52,547 bases of DNA, taken from a virus. Position 1 is the stretch's first letter. Each line of letters begins with the position of its first letter. Both the position numbers and the translations under genes were made by a program. The notes under the pieces were generated by a model, which was not told where the DNA came from, ran no database searches, and saw nothing but the letters and a program-made list of their open reading frames with translations. The stretch is from IMG/VR virus record IMGVR_UViG_3300032224_000653, positions 1 to 52,547 of that record. One strand, written 5' to 3'. Positions 30,918 to 38,094 of the stretch are shown in pieces.

Positions 30918-31311
30918 ACTTTTCTTTCTCGTGCATACAGATCTTAAAGATCTGTCCCGCTAAGTGGCCCGATAAATAGGCACGTGTCTCGTGTACAAAG
31001 TTATCCTCCTCGCCTATGTGCTCGGCCAAATGATCAACGGCATGACTAACCTCGTGAGCAATCGTATCAACCAGCTCCCCAAGATTATCGTTAACCAAAG
31101 ACATATCAAAAACCAAAATAATGATTGCATTCTTTCCGTCTCCGATAAGATGAGTCTCGGCAATCCCCGAATCCAGCGCACTAGCCTTGAGAGTAACATC
31201 GTGGTCCTTTAGTATCTGTTGAAATACCTTGTCGTCAAAACACAGCTTTACGACGTCAGGGAAGAACCCGACGTTGAGCTTGTAGTAGTTGTAGTTCTTT
31301 TTCTTAACCAT
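30730..31311 (-). CDS. HExxH metallopeptidase-like protein with overprinted tail
   Basis: A 193-residue frame. Residues 1-130 contain DTIAHEVSHAVDH with H86, E87 and H90 (HExxH zincin motif), a downstream acidic E108 in VHETRAYLSG that could be the third ligand, and KNAIIILVFDMSLV as the edge strand. Related small phage proteins are annotated as putative metallopeptidases, substrate unknown. Residues 132-193 are a low-complexity reading of the VRR-NUC gene in another frame. It overlaps its upstream gene by one base. Confidence 0.75.
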   Translation of the reverse strand: MVKKKNYNYYKLNVGFFPDVVKLCFDDKVFQQILKDHDVTLKASALDSGIAETHLIGDGKNAIIILVFDMSLVNDNLGELVDTIAHEVSHAVDHLAEHIGEEDNFVHETRAYLSGHLAGQIFKICMHEKEKYARKTSRKIPNKKGQGVRGPELQMDQQRDGGAGPIGVSQQSGSLSGIENNNGLVVTTSDVRV

Positions 31312-31538
31312 CAGTGCCTCGTGTTTTTTGGCTTGTTGAGCTTTTCTACAATCTCTTGCTGCTCTTCTTCGGATAAGTCTTCTAGTGCCATAGCGTCTGC
31401 TAATATTTCACCTGTCTCAACCATCTGCACAATGCCCCGCATCAGGGCGTTGAGCTCTTCTTGTGTGACAAGGCCGTCTGCTAATAGCTCATCGGCCCAG
31501 CCCTCTTCAAACTCTACTGTTTTCTTTTTCTTAGTCAT
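31311..31538 (-). CDS. Hypothetical acidic protein
   Basis: Seventy-five residues with a basic start (MTKKKKTVEFEEGW) and acidic helices (ELLADGLVTQEELNALMRGI, ALEDLSEEEQQEIVEKLN). One-base overlap with the metallopeptidase-like gene. No family recognised. Confidence 0.7.
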   Translation of the reverse strand: MTKKKKTVEFEEGWADELLADGLVTQEELNALMRGIVQMVETGEILADAMALEDLSEEEQQEIVEKLNKPKNTRH

Positions 31539-31650
31539 TTCTGTGGTACCTATCGTTGGGGTTGTTAAGCATTGCTTTAATAAGTTCTTCTGTATTAAAG
31601 AACCATTGAATACACTTGCGTCCGTCTGCTTGGTAGATGGTAAAGCTCAT
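31531..31650 (-). CDS. Tiny hypothetical protein
   Basis: Thirty-nine residues (MSFTIYQADGRKCIQWFFNT, ELIKAMLNNPNDRYHRND). The start overlaps the membrane protein stop as ATGA, and the stop lies eight bases inside the next gene, which supports it despite its size. Unknown function. Confidence 0.58.
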   Translation of the reverse strand: MSFTIYQADGRKCIQWFFNTEELIKAMLNNPNDRYHRND

Positions 31651-31784
31651 TTGTTCATCGCTTGTAACATGCCGCTGATAATTGCAAATAATACTTCACC
31701 AACAATAACACCCCAAAATATAGTAAAGTAAATTGATGGTGCATCAAAGTGATCTAATAAAAAATAAGTTAAAAAGTAAATCAT
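31647..31784 (-). CDS. Small membrane protein
   Basis: Forty-five residues, nearly all hydrophobic and aromatic: MIYFLTYFLLDHF and SIYFTIFWGVIVGEVLFAII form two likely membrane segments. GGAG lies seven bases upstream. Another holin candidate by size and topology, though it is not near the lysozymes. Confidence 0.62.
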   Translation of the reverse strand: MIYFLTYFLLDHFDAPSIYFTIFWGVIVGEVLFAIISGMLQAMNK

Positions 31785-31785
31785 T

Positions 31786-31950
31786 CTATTCTCCTATTCC
31801 GTGGGCGCGTTCGATGGCGCGGGCGAACTGCATAACACCTGCATGAGTGTCGATGTATACATCCAACGACTCCAAAATGTTATCAATTTGTTCTTGGGTC
31901 AACGGAGTACGTTGCACATCTTGCCGGTCTTGTGTGGTGAATGTGGTCAT
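31786..31950 (-). CDS. Small LTxEEI-family protein
   Basis: Fifty-four residues, TPLTQEQIDNILESLDVYID then GVMQFARAIERAHGIGE. The LT-x-E-x-I start and FARAI-x-R end recur in the neighbours at 32506, 32682 and 32903, so these look like tandem paralogues. Four-base overlap with the upstream gene. Function unknown. Confidence 0.65.
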   Translation of the reverse strand: MTTFTTQDRQDVQRTPLTQEQIDNILESLDVYIDTHAGVMQFARAIERAHGIGE

Positions 31951-32303
31951 AGCTTTCTAATCTCCTCAACAATCTGTGCTAAACCTAATACATTTATGTC
32001 TGCCGAACTTGGGTGCACTTGACAACATAAAACCATGCGGTGTGTAAAGTCGCCTATTTCTTCATTTGTTAATTCTCTTACTGCTGACTTTTCTTGCCAC
32101 ACTGGTTTAAAGTTTTCTAAAAGACCGACAGGTGTATCAGGCAGTTCCTCGTAATACTCTTTAAAATATAACTGCTTTTTCAACGCCGCAATTTCAGCTT
32201 GTTGCTGGCGTAGCATGGTGGCTGCTTGCTCCATATACTTATCGCAGTCGTACTCCATAGTAAGACTAGACATTAACTTATCAGCTAGTTCATTTGCGTT
32301 CAT
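31947..32303 (-). CDS. LTxEEI-family protein with coiled-coil
   Basis: A 118-residue protein. MNANELADKLMSSLTMEYD is followed by a short coiled-coil (AATMLRQQQAEIAALKKQLY) and then ELTNEEIGDFTHRMVLCCQV. ATG 32303 is chosen because it overlaps the preceding stop as ATGA. Early-region-like accessory protein; function unknown. Confidence 0.65.
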   Translation of the reverse strand: MNANELADKLMSSLTMEYDCDKYMEQAATMLRQQQAEIAALKKQLYFKEYYEELPDTPVGLLENFKPVWQEKSAVRELTNEEIGDFTHRMVLCCQVHPSSADINVLGLAQIVEEIRKL

Positions 32304-32509
32304 TCTTGTGCCTTTCTTAACTGTTCTGCTATTTTTACGCAAAAATCCATGTGTTCTTGATAATCATCGCTGAGTCTTATGCAAAGATACTTGCCGTCTT
32401 TGTCTCTAAGGTTTGATATACAGATAGCTATTGCCTCCGCTAATCCAGCCACAGTATTTTGCTCAACGCAATAAGCAATACTTTTTACCCTTAATTCGTC
32501 TATGTTCAT
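32300..32509 (-). CDS. Small RKAQE-tail protein
   Basis: Sixty-nine residues (MNIDELRVKSIAYCVEQNTV, GLAEAIAICISNL), ending CVKIAEQLRKAQE, like its neighbours. ATGA overlaps on both sides. No known function. Confidence 0.65.
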   Translation of the reverse strand: MNIDELRVKSIAYCVEQNTVAGLAEAIAICISNLRDKDGKYLCIRLSDDYQEHMDFCVKIAEQLRKAQE

Positions 32510-32685
32510 TTCTCTTGTGCCTTTCTTAGTATTGCTCTAGCAAAATCAACATCGCCATTCCATCTGTGCTGGTGCGCCAATTCTTTAATTTCTTCTTCAG
32601 TTAAATCACGCATATGTTTATACATACAGTAAACAATCTGCGCTTCATCGCATTTACGGCAGATTACTCTGACCTCATGTTTCAT
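32506..32685 (-). CDS. Small LTxEEI-family protein with CxxC
   Basis: Fifty-nine residues. The N-terminus has C-x2-C and a third cysteine (RVICRKCDEAQIVYC), possibly metal-binding. The C-terminus is LTEEEIKELAHQH...DFARAILRKAQEK. Four-base overlaps at both ends. Too short for most gene callers but well supported by coupling and paralogy. Confidence 0.68.
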   Translation of the reverse strand: MKHEVRVICRKCDEAQIVYCMYKHMRDLTEEEIKELAHQHRWNGDVDFARAILRKAQEK

Positions 32686-32906
32686 TTCTCCTGTGCCTTT
32701 CTTAGTATTGCTTTAGCAAAGTCTAATCTTCCTGTTTCATACAAGGAATCAATGCCATGATATTCAGCAAGTTCTTGTATTTCCTCATCTGTTAGTGTCT
32801 TTGATTCGTTGTAATGCAATGGTGTATCAAGTGACACATTTAAATGATGCGTTGTTTTGCCGTCCCATTTAATTGTTACATTGTATTTAATGTCGTTATG
32901 GTTCAT
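32682..32906 (-). CDS. LTxEEI-family protein
   Basis: Seventy-four residues: a beta-rich start (NVTIKWDGKTTHHLNVSLD) and LTDEEIQELAEYHG...DFAKAILRKAQEK. ATG 32906 overlaps the previous stop as ATGA. Closest paralogue of the 32506 product. Unknown function. Confidence 0.68.
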   Translation of the reverse strand: MNHNDIKYNVTIKWDGKTTHHLNVSLDTPLHYNESKTLTDEEIQELAEYHGIDSLYETGRLDFAKAILRKAQEK

Positions 32907-33142
32907 TTCTCTTGTGCCTTTCTTATGCAAGCCCTTACAAACTCATGCGGATAATCGTCAATGCAGTTGTATTCATGCGCCAACATATCTATTTCCTCAT
33001 CTGTTAGTGTCTTTACTGGATGAGTATAGAGTGGTGTTGTAATTCCCATGTTTTCCACTTTATTTTCTGAAACGCAATCGGCTAAATACAATGCCTCATC
33101 CTTAAATCTATCTAAATTAATCCACGCTACTGGTTCATTCAT
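32903..33142 (-). CDS. EPVAW/PLYTHP small phage protein
   Basis: Seventy-nine residues, MNEPVAWINLDRF and GITTPLYTHPVK, a pairing that recurs in small proteins of many proteobacterial phages, followed by LTDEEIDMLAHEYN and FVRACIRKAQEK. Unknown role. It supports a proteobacterial host only weakly. Confidence 0.72.
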   Translation of the reverse strand: MNEPVAWINLDRFKDEALYLADCVSENKVENMGITTPLYTHPVKTLTDEEIDMLAHEYNCIDDYPHEFVRACIRKAQEK

Positions 33143-33311
33143 ACCAACCCCTTACAAAAAATGAGTCACCACACGCATCAATTTCATGTTGCGGGTAGCC
33201 GTTATCTAATAACCACTGGCGCGTGTTGTCGACGTGCTCGGGGATCTCTTTGGGAAAGCCATATCTCCAGCCACTGGGCGGGTCAATCATCTTGCGCTTG
33301 GGTTCACTCAT
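33135..33311 (-). CDS. Small hypothetical protein
   Basis: Fifty-eight residues (KMIDPPSGWRYGFPKEIPEH, CGDSFFVRGWYE). Start overlaps the previous stop by four bases; stop lies eight bases inside the next gene. No recognised family. Confidence 0.62.
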   Translation of the reverse strand: MSEPKRKMIDPPSGWRYGFPKEIPEHVDNTRQWLLDNGYPQHEIDACGDSFFVRGWYE

Positions 33312-33451
33312 TTGATCTGATCCATCAGAGCCTCGAGCTCTTCGTGTTGGTAGCGCAGCACACGGATGGCCTCTTGGATCAGCTCTAATCCCTTGGCCTC
33401 TGGGTTGCCGTATCGTTGGTCTAGCTGTTCAATTAGTTCTTGTGTTGTCAT
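33308..33451 (-). CDS. Small helical protein
   Basis: Forty-seven residues forming one long charged helix (MTTQELIEQLDQRYGN, LELIQEAIRVLRYQHEELEA). The start is one base beyond the upstream gene's stop and the end overlaps the next start as ATGA. Probably coiled-coil. Function unknown. Confidence 0.62.
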   Translation of the reverse strand: MTTQELIEQLDQRYGNPEAKGLELIQEAIRVLRYQHEELEALMDQIK

Positions 33452-33452
33452 G

Positions 33453-33623
33453 TTAGTCATCCATTCCGTGATACTTGTCTAATAATTTATCGGCCAGTTC
33501 AAGGGAGCGCTCGACTGCTACATCGTCCCATGTCTTGTCCTTTACATCAAACTTCCAGTCACCGGCGCAGATGCCTTGGAGGATTGAGGTTGCTACCCGT
33601 AGGCGGTGCGTGTCATTCATCAT
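33453..33623 (-). CDS. Small conserved helical protein
   Basis: Fifty-six residues (NDTHRLRVATSILQGICAGD, DVAVERSLELADKLLDKYHG). The R-x-x-x-AT-I-L-x-G and VERSLELAD pieces recur in small phage proteins of unknown role. ATG 33623 (MM start) overlaps the upstream gene by 11 bases. Confidence 0.65.
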   Translation of the reverse strand: MMNDTHRLRVATSILQGICAGDWKFDVKDKTWDDVAVERSLELADKLLDKYHGMDD

Positions 33624-33765
33624 TTTTTGATTCCTTGTAGTTAATTGCAAAGTTGGCGTACTGCCACATCTGTTGTGCCGCAATGGCTGGGGCCTCGCCC
33701 CTCGCCACCAATCCCATTAATGCAAACGCTGCGTACATCATGCGCTCGTCGTCTTTGTCCATCAT
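33613..33765 (-). CDS. Tiny protein coupled to PrimPol
   Basis: Fifty residues (MMDKDDERMMYAAFALMGLV, ARGEAPAIAAQQMWQYANFA). The start overlaps the PrimPol stop by one base, and it overlaps its downstream neighbour by 11 bases. Weakly hydrophobic first helix. Unknown function. Confidence 0.6.
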   Translation of the reverse strand: MMDKDDERMMYAAFALMGLVARGEAPAIAAQQMWQYANFAINYKESKNDE

Positions 33766-36050
33766 TAAAATACTCCCTCGTCAAATGTTTCAATGCTATC
33801 TAAATATTTCTGTGCCTTGTCGTTGACCTTGATGCCTTGGTAGACGTTGACACGCTCGCCGTTGATCTGCACCACCTCGGAGCGCACAAAGTGCTCCTGC
33901 GTGGCGGCCAAGAACCTGCGCTTGAATGCCTGCTCTGTCCCTGGCGCCATAGACTTCTTAAGCGCCCAGTGCTTCCAGCACGCAAACACGTCCTCCTTGC
34001 GTGTGTAGCTGAGTGGATCAAACTCCAAGGCGTCCTCGGTAAAGGTGCCCATCGGATTGCCCAGCTCCGCCATCAGGTCTAGGTACTCCTTGCCTGTTTG
34101 TGGTTGAACAAAGTGCCCACCTCTTGTGACACGCCGCTTGAGTCCCTCCATCGCCCAGTTAAAGATACCGCCCAGCTCTTGCTCTAGCTTATGCGCCAAG
34201 TCGGTGTCTTCCTTGTTAAAGAATGACTTGGTCATCTTCAACACAATCATGCGGCCGGTGAGTGCGTTAGAGTTCTCGGTTAGCTGAAGTACCTCGTTAG
34301 AATAAATAACCAAACGAGTAGGCAGGTAGCCATTCCAAGACTCTTTGTTCTTGCGGTTAACGGTAATTGTATCGCCCCCAACAATGCGCAAAAGCTGAGA
34401 TACAACAGCAGATCTATTTCGCTCAGGTGCTCTTGCGTCAGTAAAACTAGCGAGGAGCTTACCCAGCCAAGGCTGTAGACCAAATGTATCACATAGCTCT
34501 CCTAATTCCGGTGCCACTGTATTGTGCTGTCCAAGTAGGGCCACCAAGACCTTGTTGATGGTGCCCTTGCCTGATCGGCGTGGCCCAATAATGTTAAAGA
34601 ATTTTTGCTGTCTCGTATCTCCCGATAGAATATAGCCAAACATCTCCTGCAGCGTGTCGATCGAGTCCTGATCGTCCGGCCACACCGACCGCAGAAAGGT
34701 GTCCCACGTCGGCGACTGGGCGCTGGGGTTATACGCAAAGGGTAGTGAGTTCTGCGTAAAGAATCCTAGCGAGTGCGGCAACAAGATGCTGTCCTCTAAA
34801 TGGAAGATGCCATTCTTGAGGCTGATCAGTTTAGAGGCCGCCGGCTTGGTGGCTGCATAGTCCTCTAACCAAATCGGTGGCTTAGTGTTTGGGTGGTTGG
34901 CCAAGTGCACAATCGACTTAATTGCGTCGATGGCGCCCGAGACCGTGGCTGGGGATGGATTAAACGGCACCAGCGCCCCCTGCTTGCCCGACTTCTTACA
35001 CTTGTCCAAAAAGGCGTATACCTTGGAGCGGATGGTGGCCTCCTCGATGATCTCGTAGTGTGTGCCTGCGTAGATAAAGAAGTCGTCTGCGTAGTGCACG
35101 AGTCGGTAGCCCTCCTCACTGGCGTAGTAGTTGTCTAGGAACGTCCGTGCGTGGTTCATTGCGCCCGAGTCCAGCACGATCTCTCCTCGGGCGAGCGCCT
35201 CCTTTCTTGCTTGATTGTTCACCAAGAAGATTAAAGATCGCAACGTTGCGCCGCCGCCCTTGAACGTGCGCCACTTATTCTCGCAGGCGTTGGCGTGGTA
35301 GCCCTCGCCCTTGGACGACCAACGATCCCAGGCCTCGCAGGCCTCGATGTCGCCGTGGAATTGATGGTGCAGCACCATGCCGACCCTGAGCCAGCTGTCG
35401 TAGCCGTAGTCCTCAAACTTGTCCAGCAGCTCGCTCTCCACTCTGCCGAGGTCCCACTCCTCGAGCGGCGCCGTGTAGTCACCGAACGAGTCCCCCGTGT
35501 TGCGCATGGTGCGCTCGGGGATGATGTCGGTGAGGTCCTGCGCCTCGTTGGGTATATCACCACCGAGGGTGTGTCCGGTGACGGTGAAGTATCTGCCCTT
35601 GGAGTAGGCCTCGAACCCAATCGAGTGGTCGGTGTGTGCATGAAAGGGCACCGAGCGTGTGAAGATCTTCACGCCGGTACCGGAGGGCGATACCTCCATG
35701 TAGCCCTCGACCCGTGAGGCTAATTGCTGCATTGCAGCATTTATGAAACCGTCTGTGGGGTCGTACACGTCGTCTAGGTCGATGCCTACTAGGTTGTCGT
35801 CGCCTGAGAACACAAAGCCGATGCCGTCAAATTTGTGGGTGTTGTATGCCTGCTCCACGGAGAGGAAGTCTGTCCATGTATCGGGGTTGGTCGATGAGGC
35901 GTAGCGGCCGGTTGTCTGGAGGGGCATCTTTGCCCATCTCTTGTTCTCTGCGTCGCCCACCTCGACAAATGACCACATCACCCACCTAGGCACGCAACGG
36001 AGCTCTAGCGGGATGTTGGCCAGCTGTACTGGTAAACTGGTTGGTTTCAT
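33765..36050 (-). CDS. Primase-polymerase / SF3 helicase
   Basis: A 761-residue replication protein. N-terminal PrimPol (archaeo-eukaryotic primase fold): GIDLDDVYD (91-99, catalytic acids), VSPSGTGVKIF (120-130, S-x-H-like strand) and YSKGRYFTVTGH (149-160). A PriCT-like helical domain follows at about 200-265 (YDSWLRVGMVLHHQFHGDIE). The C-terminal D5/SF3 helicase has Walker A GPRRSGKGT (489-497), KLLASFTDARA as the B strand and TRLVIYSNEVL as sensor. It would both unwind and prime, replacing separate primase and helicase genes. AAAGGA precedes the ATG, and a phage-type promoter with an upstream palindrome lies 22 bases upstream. Confidence 0.93.
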   Translation of the reverse strand: MKPTSLPVQLANIPLELRCVPRWVMWSFVEVGDAENKRWAKMPLQTTGRYASSTNPDTWTDFLSVEQAYNTHKFDGIGFVFSGDDNLVGIDLDDVYDPTDGFINAAMQQLASRVEGYMEVSPSGTGVKIFTRSVPFHAHTDHSIGFEAYSKGRYFTVTGHTLGGDIPNEAQDLTDIIPERTMRNTGDSFGDYTAPLEEWDLGRVESELLDKFEDYGYDSWLRVGMVLHHQFHGDIEACEAWDRWSSKGEGYHANACENKWRTFKGGGATLRSLIFLVNNQARKEALARGEIVLDSGAMNHARTFLDNYYASEEGYRLVHYADDFFIYAGTHYEIIEEATIRSKVYAFLDKCKKSGKQGALVPFNPSPATVSGAIDAIKSIVHLANHPNTKPPIWLEDYAATKPAASKLISLKNGIFHLEDSILLPHSLGFFTQNSLPFAYNPSAQSPTWDTFLRSVWPDDQDSIDTLQEMFGYILSGDTRQQKFFNIIGPRRSGKGTINKVLVALLGQHNTVAPELGELCDTFGLQPWLGKLLASFTDARAPERNRSAVVSQLLRIVGGDTITVNRKNKESWNGYLPTRLVIYSNEVLQLTENSNALTGRMIVLKMTKSFFNKEDTDLAHKLEQELGGIFNWAMEGLKRRVTRGGHFVQPQTGKEYLDLMAELGNPMGTFTEDALEFDPLSYTRKEDVFACWKHWALKKSMAPGTEQAFKRRFLAATQEHFVRSEVVQINGERVNVYQGIKVNDKAQKYLDSIETFDEGVF

Positions 36051-36065
36051 GTAATCCTTTCTTCT

Positions 36066-36083
36066 TGCCGTAACTAATACGCA
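36066..36083 (-). promoter_or_regulatory. Phage-type promoter, PrimPol operon
   Basis: TGCGTATTAGTT on the minus strand, predicted +1 A at 36066. It carries the palindromic element at the same 16-base distance as the SSB promoter. Confidence 0.72.
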
Positions 36084-36099
36084 AAATGACCTGTTTGCA

Positions 36100-36112
36100 T
36101 TCCACAGTGTGA
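36100..36112 (-). promoter_or_regulatory. Upstream palindrome TTCCACAGTGTGA
   Basis: CACA-G-TGTG inverted repeat centred at about -40, 16 bases from TGCG. It matches the element at 23424 at 11 of 13 positions. Activator or repressor site inferred. Confidence 0.5.
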
Positions 36113-36181
36113 AATAATAATTCTATATAACTAAAAGTAGTAGATATTGTGATTTTCATAACCAAACCATGAACAAGTCAC

Positions 36182-36345
36182 GGGGTTACGGGGGTTGCGT
36201 GGGTATATTTCCAGTTCCTTACCCTTGCTTACGCTTTCTTTTAAAAAATTTTAAAAAATAGTAAAAAGACCTCGTAACCCCTGCAACCCCTGTACCGACC
36301 TTGTAAGTCATTGATTTTATTGAAAACAGATGATAATGATTCTCA
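36182..36345. other. Origin-like element A with GGGGTTRCG repeats
   Basis: Two tandem 9-mers, GGGGTTACG-GGGGTTGCG (36182-36199), face two inverted copies, CGTAACCCC-TGCAACCCC (36273-36290). Between them lies an AT-rich core TTTTAAAAAATTTTAAAAAA (36239-36258). Then come TTGTAAGTCATTGATTTTAT and the Fur-box-like TGATAATGATTCTCA (36331-36345). The same parts occur in element B near 43.9 kb. The layout of iterons around a DNA-unwinding core suggests a replication origin or other initiator site (inference). The 292-base gap 36051-36342 holds nothing else apart from the promoter and palindrome. Confidence 0.5.
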
Positions 36346-36495
36346 ATAGCAGGTAACGTACTGGCCGTTGACTATGCAGACCCTCTGCCCCCCGTCCGGC
36401 AGGTTAATAATTATTGGGTTTGCCAGCGCCACGGCTATATGTCCTAAAAAGTATAAGGCCGTGAAAAGTAATAACAGTTTAATGAATATGTTCAT
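36343..36495 (-). CDS. Small secreted protein
   Basis: Fifty residues: MNIFIKLLLLFTALYFLGHI is a hydrophobic N-terminal segment with a plausible cleavage near ALAN, followed by a short mature part with two cysteines (GQRVCIVNGQYVTCY) that could form a disulphide. GAGGTGATGCT precedes ATG 36495. Its stop lies inside the Fur-box-like sequence. Last gene of the early block. Periplasmic role inferred. Confidence 0.65.
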   Translation of the reverse strand: MNIFIKLLLLFTALYFLGHIAVALANPIIINLPDGGQRVCIVNGQYVTCY

Positions 36496-36692
36496 AGCAT
36501 CACCTCGTGTCCTTTTTGTTCTACAATCCGATAGGCCCACTTGCGAAAGGCCTCCCTGTTTTTTGTGGTCTGCTCGTCTTGTGGATCCCACACGGCGTCC
36601 ACCACGTGCTTGCCTGTCGCCTCGTCACTGAATGCTATGGTGTTGAGGTTGCCGTCCTTGTCGAAGTACTCCACCGGAATAACCTTGGCCAT
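36492..36692 (-). CDS. Conserved small phage protein
   Basis: Sixty-six residues (MAKVIPVEYFDKDGNLNTIA, ATGKHVVDAVWDPQDEQTTK, NREAFRKWAYRIVEQKGHEV). I recognise this well-conserved small protein from several phages, always without assigned function. Short overlap with the next gene. Confidence 0.75.
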   Translation of the reverse strand: MAKVIPVEYFDKDGNLNTIAFSDEATGKHVVDAVWDPQDEQTTKNREAFRKWAYRIVEQKGHEVML

Positions 36693-37016
36693 TTAGATCT
36701 CCTTTACTTGGGTTTGTTTTTCACGCCACGAGTCTGTCGTGCCGTAGTCGCCACGGATCATGCTCATGCGCTCTGTCTTTCTAAACTCAGGCTCGATTGC
36801 CCACCACGCCAAGGATGCCTCCTTGTACTCGAGCCAGTTGTCGTTTTGTTCAAAGAGTGGGTGGTTCATGCCCTCGTAGTCTACTGTGCGCACGACGTCG
36901 GAGGTTGTTTGCCACTCGCCCTTGTTGTGCCTGCGGTACTGGCCTAGTGATACGTTGTTGCGTGCGGCAATAAAGCGCTGGTAGGCACGTGTCTGTTCTT
37001 GTGTAAATGTTGTCAT
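36693..37016 (-). CDS. Hypothetical early protein
   Basis: A 107-residue protein (TQEQTRAYQRFIAARNNVSL, NWLEYKEASLAWWAIEPEFR). Aromatic and charged. It sits in the early block one base from its upstream neighbour's stop. No family recognised. Confidence 0.7.
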   Translation of the reverse strand: MTTFTQEQTRAYQRFIAARNNVSLGQYRRHNKGEWQTTSDVVRTVDYEGMNHPLFEQNDNWLEYKEASLAWWAIEPEFRKTERMSMIRGDYGTTDSWREKQTQVKEI

Positions 37017-37017
37017 A

Positions 37018-37368
37018 TTAGCTCCATGTTCTGTGTTGTTCGGCGACCCACTCTAGGCCGTCGTATTCATCAATCTGCCACTTTACATCATCGGGGATCT
37101 CAACAATTTTTAAACTGGCAAACCTGCCACCGGACTCTGATCCAATGTCTTGCACTGTCTGTATTAGCGCCGGATCATCACGCTCAATGTCACGAGAATG
37201 AAAGCTCTCCCCCGTCTCAGGGAAAAAGTATTCATACTCATTAGAGAACGCCCATTTGGAGTCTCGCCTGCCAAGATCAAGTCCTTTGATTTTTGCGTAG
37301 TGTTCGGTCGCCTCGTCTGACAATCCAAAACCACCGTGACAGTTGTTAATTACAATTTTATTCGTCAT
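37018..37368 (-). CDS. Conserved phage protein (HGGFGLS type)
   Basis: A 116-residue protein with VINNCHGGFGLSDEATEHYA, RDDPALIQTVQDIG and LKIVEIPDDVKWQIDEYDG, EWVAE. The whole pattern is widespread in phages and prophages, function unknown. It overlaps the sigma factor gene by 11 bases, so its translation is tied to it. Confidence 0.82.
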   Translation of the reverse strand: MTNKIVINNCHGGFGLSDEATEHYAKIKGLDLGRRDSKWAFSNEYEYFFPETGESFHSRDIERDDPALIQTVQDIGSESGGRFASLKIVEIPDDVKWQIDEYDGLEWVAEQHRTWS

Positions 37369-37927
37369 TCTCTTCCTCCAGCTTGTCTAGGTTGAGTGTG
37401 TCCAAGGATGCCGGCTCTTGGATGAGGTAAAACTTGAGCTGATTCACACGCTTGATGGTCTTGTTTAATACCGTGGATAGCTCCTGCACCGTAGGCACTC
37501 GGCCAAGGGTCTGAGTTAGCGCACGCTCGGTGTAGGTCATCTTGCGGATCTCCTCACGCACCTTGATGGGTATGCGTATCAGATTCTCCGTGTTGTCCAG
37601 CCCACGCTCCACGCCACGAAGAATAAAGCCCTTGGCAAAGGTGGCAAACTTGGCGTTGTTGGTCGGGCTCCACTGGCGTGCGGCCTTGAATAGCCCCTCG
37701 TTGCCAAGGCCAATTAGATCCTCCTGCGGCACACGTGAGTGGTTCCACGCCGTTAGCTTGCGCACGGTGTAGACCACAAAGCGCAGGTTGTGCCTGACCA
37801 AGGCCTCGGTGGCGCTCTCGTCGCCCTCCTGTATGCGCTTGGCCAGCACATACTCGTCCTGCGTTGATAGCACGGGTATGCCGTACAGTGACTGCAGGTA
37901 GTCCGTTAAAAAGTCGTTTCTGCTCAT
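37358..37927 (-). CDS. Phage sigma-70-family factor lacking region 4
   Basis: A 189-residue RNA polymerase sigma factor. Region 1.2 is LSTQDEYVLAKRIQEGDESA. Region 2 covers ATEALVRHNLRFVVYTVRKL, VPQEDLIGLGNEGLFKAARQ, FATFAKGFILRGVERGLD and LIRIP. Region 3 covers IRKMTYTERALTQTLGRVPT, VQELSTVLN. The chain stops at EPASLDTLNLDKLEEENDE, where region 4 should begin, so the minus-35-binding domain is missing. This fits the phage promoter motif, which conserves only a minus-10-like block. Encoded in the early block, it probably switches host polymerase to middle and late genes (inference). Start overlaps the upstream gene as ATGA. Confidence 0.85.
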   Translation of the reverse strand: MSRNDFLTDYLQSLYGIPVLSTQDEYVLAKRIQEGDESATEALVRHNLRFVVYTVRKLTAWNHSRVPQEDLIGLGNEGLFKAARQWSPTNNAKFATFAKGFILRGVERGLDNTENLIRIPIKVREEIRKMTYTERALTQTLGRVPTVQELSTVLNKTIKRVNQLKFYLIQEPASLDTLNLDKLEEENDE

Positions 37928-38094
37928 CGTTTGTCCTTATGGATATACTGCGTGGTGTAGATAAGAATCGCCCCCCAGTGGTCACTTAGTGCCAAGAGGA
38001 TGCCCAGTAAAAACCAAAACACGGACGGAAAATAAATGTCCTGATTAAATTGATAGAGCGCTAAGAAGATTAAAAAGCCGCCGATAACTTTCAA
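37924..38094 (-). CDS. Small membrane protein (TTG start)
   Basis: Fifty-six residues with two membrane segments (KVIGGFLIFLALYQF, SVFWFLLGILLALSDHWGAI) and a basic C-terminus. The TTG start is chosen because GGAGG lies nine bases upstream. The stop overlaps the sigma factor start as ATGA. Possible early membrane effector or holin-like protein. No family recognised. Confidence 0.6.
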   Translation of the reverse strand: MKVIGGFLIFLALYQFNQDIYFPSVFWFLLGILLALSDHWGAILIYTTQYIHKDKR

